Translations under genes and position numbers: made by a program
In this document: positions 23,401 to 34,489 of the stretch, piece by piece
How positions within the stretch are numbered: position 1 is the stretch's first letter
Layout of the letters: each line of letters starts with the position of its first letter
The notes under the pieces: generated by a model
Told to the model about the DNA's origin: nothing
The model's database searches: none
What the model saw: the letters and a program-made list of their open reading frames with translations, nothing else
NCBI GenBank assembly: GCA_032718475.1
Contig: JAUCBJ010000912.1
Coordinates: 1-64,000, forward strand
Direction of reading: 5' to 3'
DNA length: 64,000 nucleotides
Origin: Nemertoderma westbladi
Lineage: Eukaryota; Xenacoelomorpha; Nemertodermatida; Nemertodermatidae

Positions 23401-24500
23401 GGAAGATCAGGTTCAATACCATATACTTTTGAGTCTGCCGAGGGTGATTGCACACTTACCTTGGTGGTACTTGGATCTTCTGCTATTGATATAGTATCCC
23501 CCACTCTAGATGTAATTACTGGATTTTGAGGTTTAGATATGAAAGGAGTTAAATGGGAAATTATAAAACCAGATCCTATACAGGATGCACCCTTCACATT
23601 CTTATGCTTCCGCAACTTACCACTTTGATTGGCTGCAATCATTTTTTGGCAGGAAGGGCATAGATTTTTGCCAGTTTGTGCAATAGGAGGCTGGTTAAGA
23701 GAACCTTGCTGAGTTGGGGAGGGTTGATGGGTTGGAGGAGAAACTGATTGGGTGGTAGGTAACTGGGTGTTAGTGGGTTGTGAGGGGACTGAGTCTGCAG
23801 CTTTCACTAGAACTGATTTTGATGACACCAAGGAATGAAGATATACACGAAAGGACTGGATAGAGGTATCGTTAACTGTTTCAATCGACTCCTTATTTAG
23901 GATGAGTTGTGCAAACTTACAGACGTAGATACCACATTGATAACCATTGTACTGGAGCTTAGGGAGTGGAGGAGAAATATGAAAATCACATAGAGGGATA
24001 CTGAAACGATTAGCCTCATTATATAGCCATAATTTGAATTCACCTATGAGTTTTAAGTCCAATCCACCAAGTGAGTTGAAATAGCAAATCTCCCATGTAG
24101 CGGGTGAAAAGGTAAGCAGTGTCCAATGGTTGTTACAATGGATGGGAAAGAATAAATAATCTAATGAAAAGTCACTTAATCTGGTCCATCTTTTTAATGA
24201 TTCATAACCTCCTTTGCTCCTTAGTATATAAAGAAAGCGAGTGCTGAAAACTCGTACTTTCTGTGCATTCTCAATGCACATTACACCAATGACACTTTCT
24301 ATTATGTTATCTGTTACCCAATTTTGGCCGTCCAAGCTTCCAATATCCCTTTCTGAGAGTGTAAAACCTTCATAATTGTATGTGTTTACATAATTGGGAG
24401 GGATGTCATTCGAGAGTAGCGATTCGGTAAGGTCGATGCAGCTTGAATTCATTTTACAGGTAGTAGATCAACTAGTTGTTGGGCGAAAGTCCAATAAAAC
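20445..24500 (-). mobile_element. Unusual LINE: Ulp1 protease + zinc finger + RT + restriction-like endonuclease
   Basis: The coding region runs from 24452 to 20577 with a 3' segment to about 20445, where it abuts the right target duplication of the Merlin element. One polyprotein is inferred, broken by one stop and about two frameshifts. The N-terminal cysteine protease and C-terminal restriction-like nuclease resemble the plan of the NeSL/Utopia group of LINEs, but the RT is distinct in its palm sequences (GVRPIGVGE and DASNAFN). Clade assignment is left open. Confidence 0.8.
20577..24452 (-). pseudogene. Ulp1-RT-RLE polyprotein, nearly intact
   Basis: Residues about 80-190 form an Ulp1/C48-type peptidase fold: HCNNHWTLLTF (catalytic His), YFNSLGG where the family has an aspartate, and QYNGYQCGIYVC with the catalytic Cys and oxyanion Gln. 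A CxxC...H...C finger (CPSCQKM...RKHKNVKGASC) is near 265-290. The RT has GGSGPSGLDA, NKNPGVRPIGVGEVLKR, DASNAFN (motif A), EGTTQGDPLAF (motif B) and VWFADDSNGIG (motif C). The C-terminus (20577-21362) has CVCSASFTPDHALIC, RHNETRD, ARLDVSATGF and SFFDVRVF, like a CCHC finger plus PD-(D/E)XK nuclease. Breaks are a TGA at 22293-22295 and frame changes near 21513 and 21350. Confidence 0.8.
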
Positions 24501-25253
24501 ATAATATAATATACATTTGGTGGGCAATATAACATAAATTAACATCATTATACTAGGCCTATATCATGTTAAGGTTCCTATTTTTATAAATCTTATTTTT
24601 GTAGTAACAATTACGTAATAGCTAGTATATAATAAAAAATCACTCTGAAAATTAACTCTGAAAATTTATTCACCCTCTCTTCCAAATTAACAAATTAGCT
24701 AAGTGCTTTTTAATTTTTTGTTCTAGAACAAAAAATATTTGTTCTAGATCAACATTTCATATTAAATTAATAAATAATATGTTCTAGAACATTAAAACAA
24801 ACAAAAACTAGGTAGTATAATAAATTTAAACGTAACAAAATATAATTGTAATATATTACAATCTAAATAGAATTATATTGAATATATAGATGGCACGCAA
24901 ACTGTATGAGAGCCGGAGGAGGGTACCATGTCATACAGTAGACACAGAGTTTTCAAAGGTTTCAGGTCATAATGACAGAAAAAATAAATGGTTCAATACC
25001 GCAAAATACCCACAATGTCCACATTATGGTTTGTAAATTGCCTGTCGAATAATCTGGTCATTTACGATGGTTAAGCTTAATCTCATTTAATAACAATAGG
25101 CCTACCCAAACCTCATCAACCTCAACAACATCAACGCTTGTGCGCTGGGACAATGTAATAATTATTGACTAGTTATAATTAGTATATGGCCATTTTTTTA
25201 TACTGTAATAATATACTGTATTTGGTGTTCACCACGGTGTTCGGACACTTCCC
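24500..25253. other. AT-rich stretch with third 'TTCTAGAACA' repeat copy
   Basis: 24700-24830 is a copy of the AT-rich repeat seen at 18580-18890. The rest has no recognised gene. At 25245-25253 ACACTTCCC begins the target site of the LINE-A copy. Confidence 0.5.
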
Positions 25254-25664
25254 GTCAGGTCAGGTATTCTAGGTCATTGATCAAGAAAACTTGCCACCTC
25301 CATGCAGCATAAAGGAGGTGCCACCTGTAGCTGCATAGACCCTTTTACTAGGGCAAATCTGGTCCTGTAAATAGGACCCCCTTCGTTCTGGGATAAGGAC
25401 GCCCTTGGTCCTGGATTAAGGACCCATATACTTGGCTGCAGGGGTATATGGCCTGACCAGGCAGATGGTGATCTACCAATGGCTGGTCAGGAGTAGAGTG
25501 TTCTCATGTCCACTTTGAGAGCACTTCACTGCGACCTGCACCTGGCAGCAAGGGAACAGGGCATGACCCAGCAGATGAGCTGCAACAGCCAATGGTGGGT
25601 CATGTGCGCCAGAGTAGATATGGGTGATGGGCCTCATATCTGACTCCATTGCGACACCCACCCT

Positions 25665-26015
25665 GTGGAATGGCAAACCAGGGTGTGGTATTTGCCCCGA
25701 GAGCTGACTCGGCAAAAAAGCACCCCCCCCCCAACCCCCACTATGGATTACATTAGCAATGCGGAGGTCCGGCCACTAGAGGCCAGTGGAATTACCGGAC
25801 ACAATCGGCCTCACAGGCGTCAGTTAACTCCTGACCGGCTGCCTGTCTCACCCCCTACTGGAGAGAGAGCAGCCAACAATTCTTTGAGTCCCTTTCCTGA
25901 TGACCTTTCTGGCCCAAACCTGGGTCACCAGGGAGGCCAGATTGTGATGGGGAGAGGGATTCTGGAGTTGGAGGCTACTCTCATGTTCCACCCCGACCAA
26001 CAAAGCGATTGGTGA
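25665..26015 (+). CDS. LINE-A upstream frame (ORF1-like), function unknown
   Basis: A 116-residue proline- and glycine-rich frame overlapping the start of the endonuclease frame by a few bases. It has no zinc knuckle, coiled coil or RRM that I can see, so it may be a short ORF1, or the N-terminal extension of ORF2 in another frame after an indel. Composition (PPTPTMDYIS, HRRQLTPDRLPVSPP) is that of a disordered region. Confidence 0.35.
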   Translation: MEWQTRVWYLPRELTRQKSTPPPTPTMDYISNAEVRPLEASGITGHNRPHRRQLTPDRLPVSPPTGERAANNSLSPFPDDLSGPNLGHQGGQIVMGRGILELEATLMFHPDQQSDW

Positions 26016-28972
26016 ATCTGAGGCAAGTCACTAGACTAGCCTCAGTAAACACCCTAACACTCGGGTCCCCAATGCGACAAGGTGAACTGACTGCCTTGGC
26101 AGATAAGCTTTCTCTTAGCGCAGTGGGTGTTCAAGAGCACCGAATGCAGACTGGACAGACTGATGAAGTTCTGATTAAGGACATGGGGGGCGGTTGGCGA
26201 CTCGCCCTCGCGTCAGCAGATGATAGTGGCAATGGTGGAATTGGTCTATTGATGAATCCAACTGCACATGCAGCATTGGACAAAATAGACCAAATCTCTA
26301 ACCGCATCATCCGTTGCCACTTCTCATGTTCTGGAAGACTGGCTAAGAAGTTTCCTAAGGTGGTTCTGATTGTGTGCTACTCTCCAACTAGTGTTGCCCC
26401 TGTAGAGGAGGTGGAAAATTTCTACCACAATCTACAAGCAGCTACTGATGGAGTGGATCAGCATGCATTCTTAACATTCCTGGGAGACTTTAATGCAAGT
26501 CTGCATCAATCACCTACATCGCCCTGGGTCTATAGCAATAGTGTTAACCGAAATTCTGTCCATCTTCAGGATTTTATCTCTGGAAATGGATTGTTTTCGG
26601 CTGGAACCCAGTTCAAGAAGCGAACTGGAAAGCTATGGACTCATAGTGGACACAGTGGTCACAAGTCCCAGATAGACCATATTCTGTTTCGTAGGAAATA
26701 CAGGAGCTCTATACAAGACTGTAATGCATTTACAAAACTTTGACCCTTCTCCAGTGATCACCGCCTTATTGTGGCCAAGGTAAGACTTAGTCTGCGTGCT
26801 AGCAGAACAACGAAATCTGCCTTGCCGCGGCAAGACTGGTCCTTTCTGTTGCAACAGCCAAATGTGAGATCCAGCTTCACACTACAGCTGAGCAACAGGT
26901 ATGAGGTACTTGCCTCTGAGGCGGCAGATCACTGTGAGGGCTATACTGCCTTTACAGAAGCAGTTAAGTTAGCAGCTGCAGAAACAGTTCCTGTATACCC
27001 TCGAAACAGGAAAAGGGCCCCCTGGACTGACAACAAAATTCAAAAGTGCCGAAATGACCTTCATAAGGCGCAGAAAGAGTCCCGACTCAAACAGACTACA
27101 GCGGCCAAGAATGCAGTTAAGGCTGCATCTAGGTCCCTGAACAGGCAGTACTCTGTTAATCTACAGGAGCTAATAAACCAACAGGTTGATGCCATCAATG
27201 ATGCTGACGACAGCAGGCAATCATCCCAGGCATGGAAATCGATCAATCTGCTTATTGGGCGGAAAAGCCAACCAACCACCAAGGTTAAGGCTGAATCACC
27301 AGCCGATCGCCTCAATGGTTGGAAAGCCCACTTTGAAAAGCTCCTCAATAATGACAGGGTATTGCCTGATAACTTTATAGAAGTAAAGGTGTCTGAGTCT
27401 GTACTCCCAGATATTCCCATTGGCGATATCTCCTTTGCAGAAGTGAAGGCTGCTGCAAAGAGCATTAAGACCAATCGTGCCAGTGGAGTAGATGGTGTTC
27501 CCCCTGAGGTCTTTAAAATACCTGAGTGTTTAAAGCTCATCTATCCCATCATAGTAGACATGTACCGAACAACAAGAGTCCCACAAGAAATGAAAACAAA
27601 TAAGTTGGTGCCAGTTCCCAAGAAGGGCAACCTAACACTATATGGTTCTTTTCGGGGAATCTCATTGATCTCGATTGCTGCAAAGCTATACAATAGGATT
27701 CTATTAAATCGCATCAGGGATCCCATTGAGAGACTGCTCCGTGGAAATCAGAATGGGTTCCGTAAAGGTCGTGGGACCATGGAGCCCATTTTGGCACTTA
27801 GAAGGATAATTGAAGAATTATCAACAAAGAAAGACAGGCATCTGGCTGTTATCTTTGTTGACTTCTTCAAGGCCTTTGATTCAGTCTCTCGCTCACGTAT
27901 GTTCAGCATACTTTCATTATATGGGATTCCTGATGAAATTATTGCAGCAGTCAGATCAGTATACGATGGTTCGACAACATTTGTGTCTACTGTTGACGGT
28001 GACACAGAACCATTTGAAGTGTTATGGGGCGTCCTCCAAGGAGACACACTTGCACCATTCTTGTTCATTATTGTGGTTGACTATGTTCTACGCATGTCCT
28101 TAGATCATCATAATGATGATGGGGTGATGATAACTCCACCTACTGGCTCCAGAAGTCGAGGAAATCCTGCCAAGTACCTAACTGATCTAGACTTTGCTGA
28201 TGACTTAGGAGTACTCTCAGAATCATTAGAGGGAGTCCAACGGCTCCTCAGCTCATTAGAACATGCTGCTTCTTGTGTTGGTCTTTTTATTAACTCCAGA
28301 AAGACCAAAATTCTGACAGTTAACTTTGAAAGTCCTCAGCAAGTCTCTGATCGGATGAGCATAAGCTCAAAGGATGGTATGCTTGAGCATGTGGACGACT
28401 TCTGTTACCTGGGATCATGGATCCGGAAGTCAGGTGAGGACCTTCGAATACGTAAGGGAAAGGCATGGGCAGCCTTGAATAGGCTTTCCAGGATTTGGAA
28501 GTCACCGAGAATTAATCGGAAACTTAAGGTCCGATTATTTAGAGCAGCAGTAGTTCCAGTACTCCTCTACGGGAGTCCATGCTGGGCTCTAACTGCTGAG
28601 GACACCAAATCTCTGGATGGCACATTCACAAGAATGCTACGCCGGGTTCATTGTGTCAAGTACAATGCACACATCTCCAACCAAACACTATATAACATTG
28701 GAGGTGTCTCATTGGTTCCCCCAAGCTTGACACTAGAACAAAATCGCCTCCGCTTTGCAGGACATTGCTTTCGCCGTGAGGACCATCCAGTGCATAATCT
28801 TGTACTTTGGCAGCCTCATGGAGTGAATAAGCATGGTGGACAGCCCATGACTTTCTTGAGACGCATCTTAAAGGACACTGGCCTTAAAGATGCGGATGAT
28901 CTAGCAAATGTCATGGGTGATAGGGAGTTGTGGCGGTGCAATTTTGTTGACAAGCCGGCACAGCATTCTTAA
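26009..28972 (+). pseudogene. LINE-A endonuclease-reverse transcriptase, one nonsense change
   Basis: About 987 codons in one frame with a single TGA at 26741-26743. The N-terminus is an APE-type endonuclease: LASVNTLTLGS, VGVQEHRM (catalytic Glu), LTFLGDFNA, QIDHILF, and after the stop SSDHRLIVAK (catalytic Asp-His). The RT follows: SGVDGVPPEV, FRGISLISIAAKLYN, FVDFFKAFDS (motif A), WGVLQGDTLAPFLFI (motif B), DLDFADDLGV (motif C), CYLGSWIRKSG. The C-terminus has GHCFRREDHPVHNLVLW and a GGQP.TFLRRILKD box, ending KPAQHS at 28972. The stop is one transition (CGA to TGA) from an intact protein. No EN or RT catalytic residue is lost. Confidence 0.92.
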
Positions 28973-29020
28973 AAATGCAGCTGCAATGCAGCATGCCGAT
29001 CCTAGTAGTAGTAGTAGTAG

Positions 29021-29140
29021 ACACTCCCCCCCCCCCCCGGACAGTTCCCCCCCCCCCCCCGCTCAAGTAGGACACTTCCCCCCGGACACTTCCCCCCCAG
29101 ACACTTCCCCCTCGGACACTCCCCCCCCCCCCCCGACTGT
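29021..29140 (+). repeat. C-rich 'GGACACTTCCCC' repeat
   Basis: Irregular copies of GGACACTTCCCC separated by C-runs. An inverted G-rich counterpart lies at 31692-31800, so the two blocks bracket LINE-C and could pair as a large foldback. Confidence 0.85.
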
Positions 29141-29585
29141 TCTTAACTTCGCACATTCGTATTTTTCATTTTGTAAGGTAAACGGACCGCTTGTATCCAG
29201 ATAAGTTGTATCCAATTTTCCTTTCGTAGCTCAGAAAGTTATCTTTTGCATCCCGATTTTACATTTTGTATCCAAGTTTTATTTATGGGTTTTATCAATG
29301 CAATTACATCGTATTGTTTACTAATCTTTAAACAATTAATTATATTAGATGACCTATAAATTCCATCCCCGGAATGATATACTGTTTTTATTAACTATAG
29401 AATTATAATAATTAATTGTTTTAATTATAGGTATTATTATGTAATAGTCTTCTTCAAATTGTAGCAGATGGGGATGAATATTATTGTTGCAATCAAAATT
29501 ATACCTCTCCAGGGTAAGATCGACATGCGTCGACCTGCATTCTGTGTTCAGCATTACATATTGATATACATATTATTACTATACA
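29141..29585. other. AT-rich stretch, nothing identified
   Basis: Short sequence between the C-rich block and the LINE-C 3' tail. No gene or repeat recognised beyond AT-rich simple sequence. Confidence 0.4.
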
Positions 29586-31290
29586 TACTATATAGATAGT
29601 ATTATTATTATTGTATTTATTCCAAGCCACGGGGGCCCATAGTAAAATAGTAGATACATAAACAAAAAGGACATAAACAAAAAGGATATAAACAAACAAA
29701 TACTTTACAAACAAATACTTTACAAAATACATACATAGCACACTAGTAATTAATAATAAACACCGAAACTCTAATAGCAATTACGTAGTTAAACGAAAAA
29801 GGCTAGTGCTGGTGCAAACTAAATATAACAGAGTAAGGTCTACATAAATTGTATACACCACCTAAGATAGTGTTGTCAGAATGTAGTATTCTATTTAATA
29901 GGCTTTGTGAGGATCTATAAGTAATGTGACAAAACATTGGCAAACGTAGTTCGCCAAAAGAAAGTGACATACTTGTAGGTTCTTCACCGGTGAGCCTAGG
30001 GATATTAAACAGTAGCCTAGCACAATTATTGTAAGCTACCCTAATCTTATCGTACGCACGATGTGAGTAGTTCTTACTAGCCCATAGGCTGTTGCAGTAT
30101 ATTGGGGTACAGTAAGCACGAAAAAGTGCAGTTTTAACATAGACAGACGCATGGCAAAACTTTCTAGCCAGAGTATTCCCTCTGGCGTACAGTTGATGCA
30201 TCTGTCGTGTAATATCTAGGTCATCGTCAGTGGACGAGCTAATAACGTGCCCTAAATAGTTAAACTTATCAACAGTTTCTATGTTGGAACCATACAATTT
30301 GACTCTAGCGACAGAGGTTAACGCACACGATTTATGAATGAAGTATAAACACTTCGTTTTCTTAGTATTGAATATAATAGAGTTAGACGTAGCATAGGCT
30401 ACGGCTATATCTATTAATTTCTGCAGACCAAAAATGGAGTTTGAGATCAAACATAAGTCGTCGGCATAAATTAAGTGATTTAACCTAAGTGAACATATAG
30501 AACAACCTATACCGCTACTATTTAATTCCTTACTTAACTCATCAATGTAAATATTATAGAGCAATGGTGAAATAATACTACCTTGTCTAGTTCCGTTAGT
30601 TACAGAAAAGGATGGTGAGAAAAACCCATCCCAACAGACACGCACTAGTTGGTTACGATACCAAAACATAATAATGCGAACAATGTATAATGGTACACCA
30701 CGGTCTATCAGTTTGCGAAACAATTTGAAATGGTTGACACAATCAAACGCTTTAGATGCGTCTAACATGCATACATAAACAGAAGAATTGTTATTGAGAT
30801 AGTAGTTCACTATTTCCTTCAGAGTGTATATACATGTTTCAGTTCCGAGTTTAGGCTTGAAGCCAAACTGGTTATATGTAGTATCTAAATATTTGAAGCA
30901 GCGTTCTAGAATTACTTTCTCAATAACTTTACTGAGGATTGTAGACAAAGAAATGCCTCGATAGTTATCCTTACACGTCAGACTAGCCGACCTATCCTTT
31001 ACAAGTGGAATGATGGTTGATTCCATCATGGCAGCTGGCATATAGTTATGTATAAAAATAGAGTTAATTAAAAGGGCAATTGCACGCACAAGATTATAAC
31101 AACATGCGTGGATTAAATGTTCTGCCGACAATCCGTCAAGCCCAGGGGCTTTATCGGATGGAAGGCCGAGCAGTGAATCCATCACTTCGTTGTATGTAAT
31201 ATTAGAAAAACCAATATTAGCTGCGTTATCAATACATGTATTAACGTATGCACTATCTGTGTCAGTATACACACTACATATTAAATTTCC
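29586..31290 (-). mobile_element. LINE-C, 5'-truncated, with (AAT)n tail
   Basis: The RT frame is followed on the minus strand by a 3' UTR that ends GGCTTGGAATAAATACAATA and a short (AAT)n run at about 29610-29587. The 5' end is cut within the region before the RT; no endonuclease is present. It differs in sequence and tail type from LINE-A and LINE-B. Confidence 0.85.
29803..31272 (-). CDS. LINE-C reverse transcriptase, intact frame
   Basis: 489 residues without a stop. RT landmarks in order are DKAPGLDGLSAEHL (palm entry), NYRGISLSTILSKVIEKVIL, NQFGFKPKLGTETC, CMLDASKAFDCVNHF (motif A), GTRQGSIISPLLYNIYIDEL (motif B), LIYADDLCLISNS (motif C, YADD) and NTKKTKCLYF. The C-terminal domain continues with FNYLGHVISS and RAYCTPIYCNSLW. 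It would copy its RNA at a nicked target if an intact partner supplied nuclease. The endonuclease is missing through 5' truncation, so the copy is not autonomous. The open frame suggests a recent insertion. Confidence 0.9.
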   Translation of the reverse strand: MYTDTDSAYVNTCIDNAANIGFSNITYNEVMDSLLGLPSDKAPGLDGLSAEHLIHACCYNLVRAIALLINSIFIHNYMPAAMMESTIIPLVKDRSASLTCKDNYRGISLSTILSKVIEKVILERCFKYLDTTYNQFGFKPKLGTETCIYTLKEIVNYYLNNNSSVYVCMLDASKAFDCVNHFKLFRKLIDRGVPLYIVRIIMFWYRNQLVRVCWDGFFSPSFSVTNGTRQGSIISPLLYNIYIDELSKELNSSGIGCSICSLRLNHLIYADDLCLISNSIFGLQKLIDIAVAYATSNSIIFNTKKTKCLYFIHKSCALTSVARVKLYGSNIETVDKFNYLGHVISSSTDDDLDITRQMHQLYARGNTLARKFCHASVYVKTALFRAYCTPIYCNSLWASKNYSHRAYDKIRVAYNNCARLLFNIPRLTGEEPTSMSLSFGELRLPMFCHITYRSSQSLLNRILHSDNTILGGVYNLCRPYSVIFSLHQH

Positions 31291-31690
31291 TGGTTACTTG
31301 CAATATTTTTAATAGGATTTTGTTGAATTATATAATATTGTAGTAATTTATATATTAATTTGGTTAACATTCAATACAGCTCCTAATTTAGGCTTAGTAA
31401 ATTTATTATCTGATGATACAAACATGAATTGATTATTTCAAAACGGTCTCAAATTCTTTCTCCACGGCCACACAGGGAAATGCCCGGGTTTGGGTGCGGC
31501 AGCCCCCAAGAAAAGAAGCGGGGGTTTGGGGGCGGCAGCCCCCAATTAAATGAAAAACAAACAAAGTTTGACTATAAAAATGTTTCTTTTATAATTTTGA
31601 AAAAACTTTACTAGATACAACTTGTCCTGTAACCATCTTTAACTTTTGTTTATTGCTTTGATGCACCCAGATTAATTTTAACACTTTAAC
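31291..31690. other. AT-rich stretch with a short GC-rich direct repeat
   Basis: GGGTTTGGG(T/G)GCGGCAGCCCCCA occurs twice (about 31486 and 31523). No gene is seen. Confidence 0.4.
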
Positions 31691-31691
31691 T

Positions 31692-31808
31692 GGGGGGAAG
31701 TGTCCGGGGGGAAGTGTCCGGGGGGGGGGGGGGGAGTGTCCGGGGGGGAACTGTCCGGGGGGGGGGGGGGGGGTTTCCTGGATCCGTTCACCACCCCCCC
31801 CCCCCCCC
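31692..31808 (+). repeat. G-rich 'GGGGAAGTGTCCGG' repeat
   Basis: The inverted counterpart of the C-rich block at 29021-29140, with long G-runs, then a C-run at 31793-31808. Confidence 0.85.
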
Positions 31809-32001
31809 GTCTCAAAGTGTAAGTAAAAGAGTTAAGGAACGCAATCAAATTAACTTATTGAGAATGTTTATCGTCTGATATATTTCATATACTGAAGAAT
31901 TTGTATTTTTTTCATTTATCCTTATTAAGTAAGCTTAAGTTATCCGTAAGGTGTTTTATAGCGCTTATTTTTCTATTTAAATAATAACCAGAACGTGAAA
32001 C

Positions 32002-32989
32002 AATAGTGTTGGTGCGTGAAAAAATTGTTGGCTAGAAGCAAATGAACAAGGCGCCCTAAATCGAGTGGCGGGGTGTGTTTTTTGTAAAAACACGAGGAAC
32101 CGGTCTAAATGGCGGGTTTAAGTGAGCGCGGGAGGCCAATTTTGTAAATCGGCTGTGATTGGCTGCTACATATTTGACGTCATTACGCAGTGACCTGATA
32201 ATTTTTTTGGTTTCTATGTAGTTTTAGTGGATTAGCTTGTGGATTTTCGATCGATTCAAATACACATTAAATCTAAATCATTTCACACGTGGATTTTATC
32301 AATTGAATGCGGAGAGTCCTGCGCGTCCTATGACACTACAATTAATTAAATTCATAAAGGGGAAGATTGATAAAATGCTGGTTACAATTATAAACTCGGC
32401 AGATTTTCTGACGGGTAGGCAGCACAGTTTACCGGCGACATTTATAATATACAAGTGTAGCCTACTGTTAATACTTACTGTATTATAGCACCGTCTGACC
32501 GGTATTACAAGTTAAATGTTATTTTAAATCAAATAATCTGTAGGCCTTACCATCAGACCATACTCAAACAGCTTGGAATGCAGTATTGCTTCTGGAAATA
32601 CTGCTGGAAACAACATGATATCAACATGAATGTAATTAATTGCAGTGTTAAAAGACGCGCAAGACTCTCCGCTTTAAATTAATATAAGCCGCGTGTGAAA
32701 TGATTGAGATTTAATATGTATTTGAATCGATCGAAAATCTCGATCCATAGAAACCAAGATAAAAAATGATCATAGACGTACTGCGTAACGACGTCAAATA
32801 TGCTGATATGTAGCAGCCAATCACAGCCGATTTACAAAATTGGCTTCCCGCGCTCACTTAAATCCGCCATTTAGACCGTTTCCACGTGTTTTTACAAAAA
32901 ACACACCCCGCCACTCCATTCAGGGCAACTTGTTTCCCCTTATTCAATTGTTTCTAGCCCAACAATTTTTTCGCGCACCAACCCTATTT
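32002..32989. mobile_element. Long-TIR (foldback) DNA element, non-autonomous
   Basis: The arms 32002-32326 and 32654-32989 are inverted copies about 330 bases long with roughly 85-90 percent identity. They share GTTGGTGCG near the tips, GGGGTGTGTTTTTTGTAAAA, GTAAATCGGCTGTGATTGGC, TTGACGTCATTACGCAGT and TCACACG(T/C)GG. The middle (32327-32653) has no coding frame. A target duplication is not clear. Length and arm size suit a foldback or MITE-like derivative of a larger DNA transposon. Confidence 0.85.
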
Positions 32990-34485
32990 CGGACATTAAT
33001 AGCTCTACTCTTACACTATATACGCCGCTTTTTGTAATTTCCTCAAAATTTCTCATTAGAAGCAAATCTTAATCCCTCAGCTGAAATTAACCGGATATTA
33101 TAACCTGGCGAGACTAATAGTGCAAGTAATTTCTGTACTACTACTGTATAGGTACTGTAGTTTTACTGTTACTATGTAGGGAACGAATATCATGGTATTC
33201 AAAGTGTGAAAATTTTACTTATCCTAATTACGAGCGATAGGTTGCTAAAAAATTGTGTGTGGCTGACTGATCTCCAGCCCAAACCGCTCTAACGACTTCA
33301 ATGTAATTTTCACAGCGGCTAGCGTCTTATATAACTTTATTACATCCAGATCTTTGATTTCCTAACGATTACCAGAAATACAACCTTTAAAAAAAGGCTC
33401 CCCTCTCGATGGCTCTACCCAAAGGTAGGGGTGGGCGCTACTCCTACCCTTATCCCAATATTTTTTGATCCCAGTAATTTAACTGGAACTCATTTTATCG
33501 ACCCCACTGACTGAGTGGACCCTGGTGTACTAGCTGGCGCTGGCGGTGCTTGCGCACCGCGAAAGAAGCTCTCTAGCTTCAGACGACTGTTCAACTGTCC
33601 ACCTCTTCGTTCAAGTTACACTCAAAATAATGTATATGCATCAATAATGTATATCACATAAATCACCTTTATTATGTTCTCTAAGAAGGCACATGAGTAA
33701 CCGGAGTTACTCATGATAAAAAAAAACTATGAATTGCAGCAGAGCTACACAGACAGATTAACCCATCACGCCTACGCGTGAACACACACCCGCAATCATG
33801 GTCACAACACAAATAACGGATTGGTGCTTAATTGGTGCTTCTCAACTCTACCTCATTCACTGCCATTCTCAAAACCAATATCCACCAACTTGAGCAAAAA
33901 TTGATGACAGCAAACCACGGTTATATAAACCCGATTGCTCTTACCGCTTACGACTATCAAGCTATTTAAAGTGAAGATTTTCCATTAATTACTTACACCC
34001 TTATGGAGTTATGGTGTCACTGAATCAACTGTTAGTATTAATCAACCTACAGTATCTGAAGGAGAAAGTACTATTCGTCAACTCGAGATTACCTTGTCGC
34101 TCATGTACCACGGGTGAGCCACACCAGGGAGTAGATACCCAGATGAACCTGCATCTAAAATTCAACTTCCAGTATAACGACATCAAAAAATAATGCAATT
34201 CCAGTGGAAGCATTATGGTAGACGCGGCCATATCTGTCAGCAGCACATGGTGCATGCGGGTCTTTCTATAACTATTAACAACATTCGTTATCGCCGACCG
34301 GTGCCCATGGCTACATGCATCGATAATGTCCGACAGTTTTACGTTAACTTCATTTGCCGCCATAATTGGTACTCTCTTACACACTACCGTAAACTGATTC
34401 CGGGCGACATCTATCTACTTATATCGACAGATTTTATTCAATTTTATTAATTATTCTTCCATTTAAATAATATTTTATAATATCG
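32990..34485. other. Intronic stretch, nothing identified
   Basis: Part of the receptor intron between the TM3 and TM4 exons. A minus-strand frame at 34025-34384 and plus-strand frames at 34011-34450 overlap, but none shows family motifs. I see no supported gene. Confidence 0.35.
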
Positions 34486-34489
34486 CAGT

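Larger units (their letters stand above)
25254..29020 (+). mobile_element. LINE-A, near full-length non-LTR retrotransposon
   Basis: It begins after ACACTTCCC (25245-25253) and ends in a (TAG)n/(GTA)n tail at 29003-29020, followed by ACACTCCCC, a probable target duplication slightly altered by C-run slippage. It has a GC-rich 5' UTR of about 400 bases with repeated words (CCTGACCAGGCAGATG, GGCATGACCCAGCAGATG), a small upstream frame (25665-26015) and the EN-RT frame. Five further fragments in the window share its 3' end, so it is or was an active family here. Confidence 0.9.

Noticed and set aside
34025-34384. 119-residue minus-strand frame
   Set aside because: No family motif; overlapping frames of similar length exist on the plus strand and there are no supporting splice sites.
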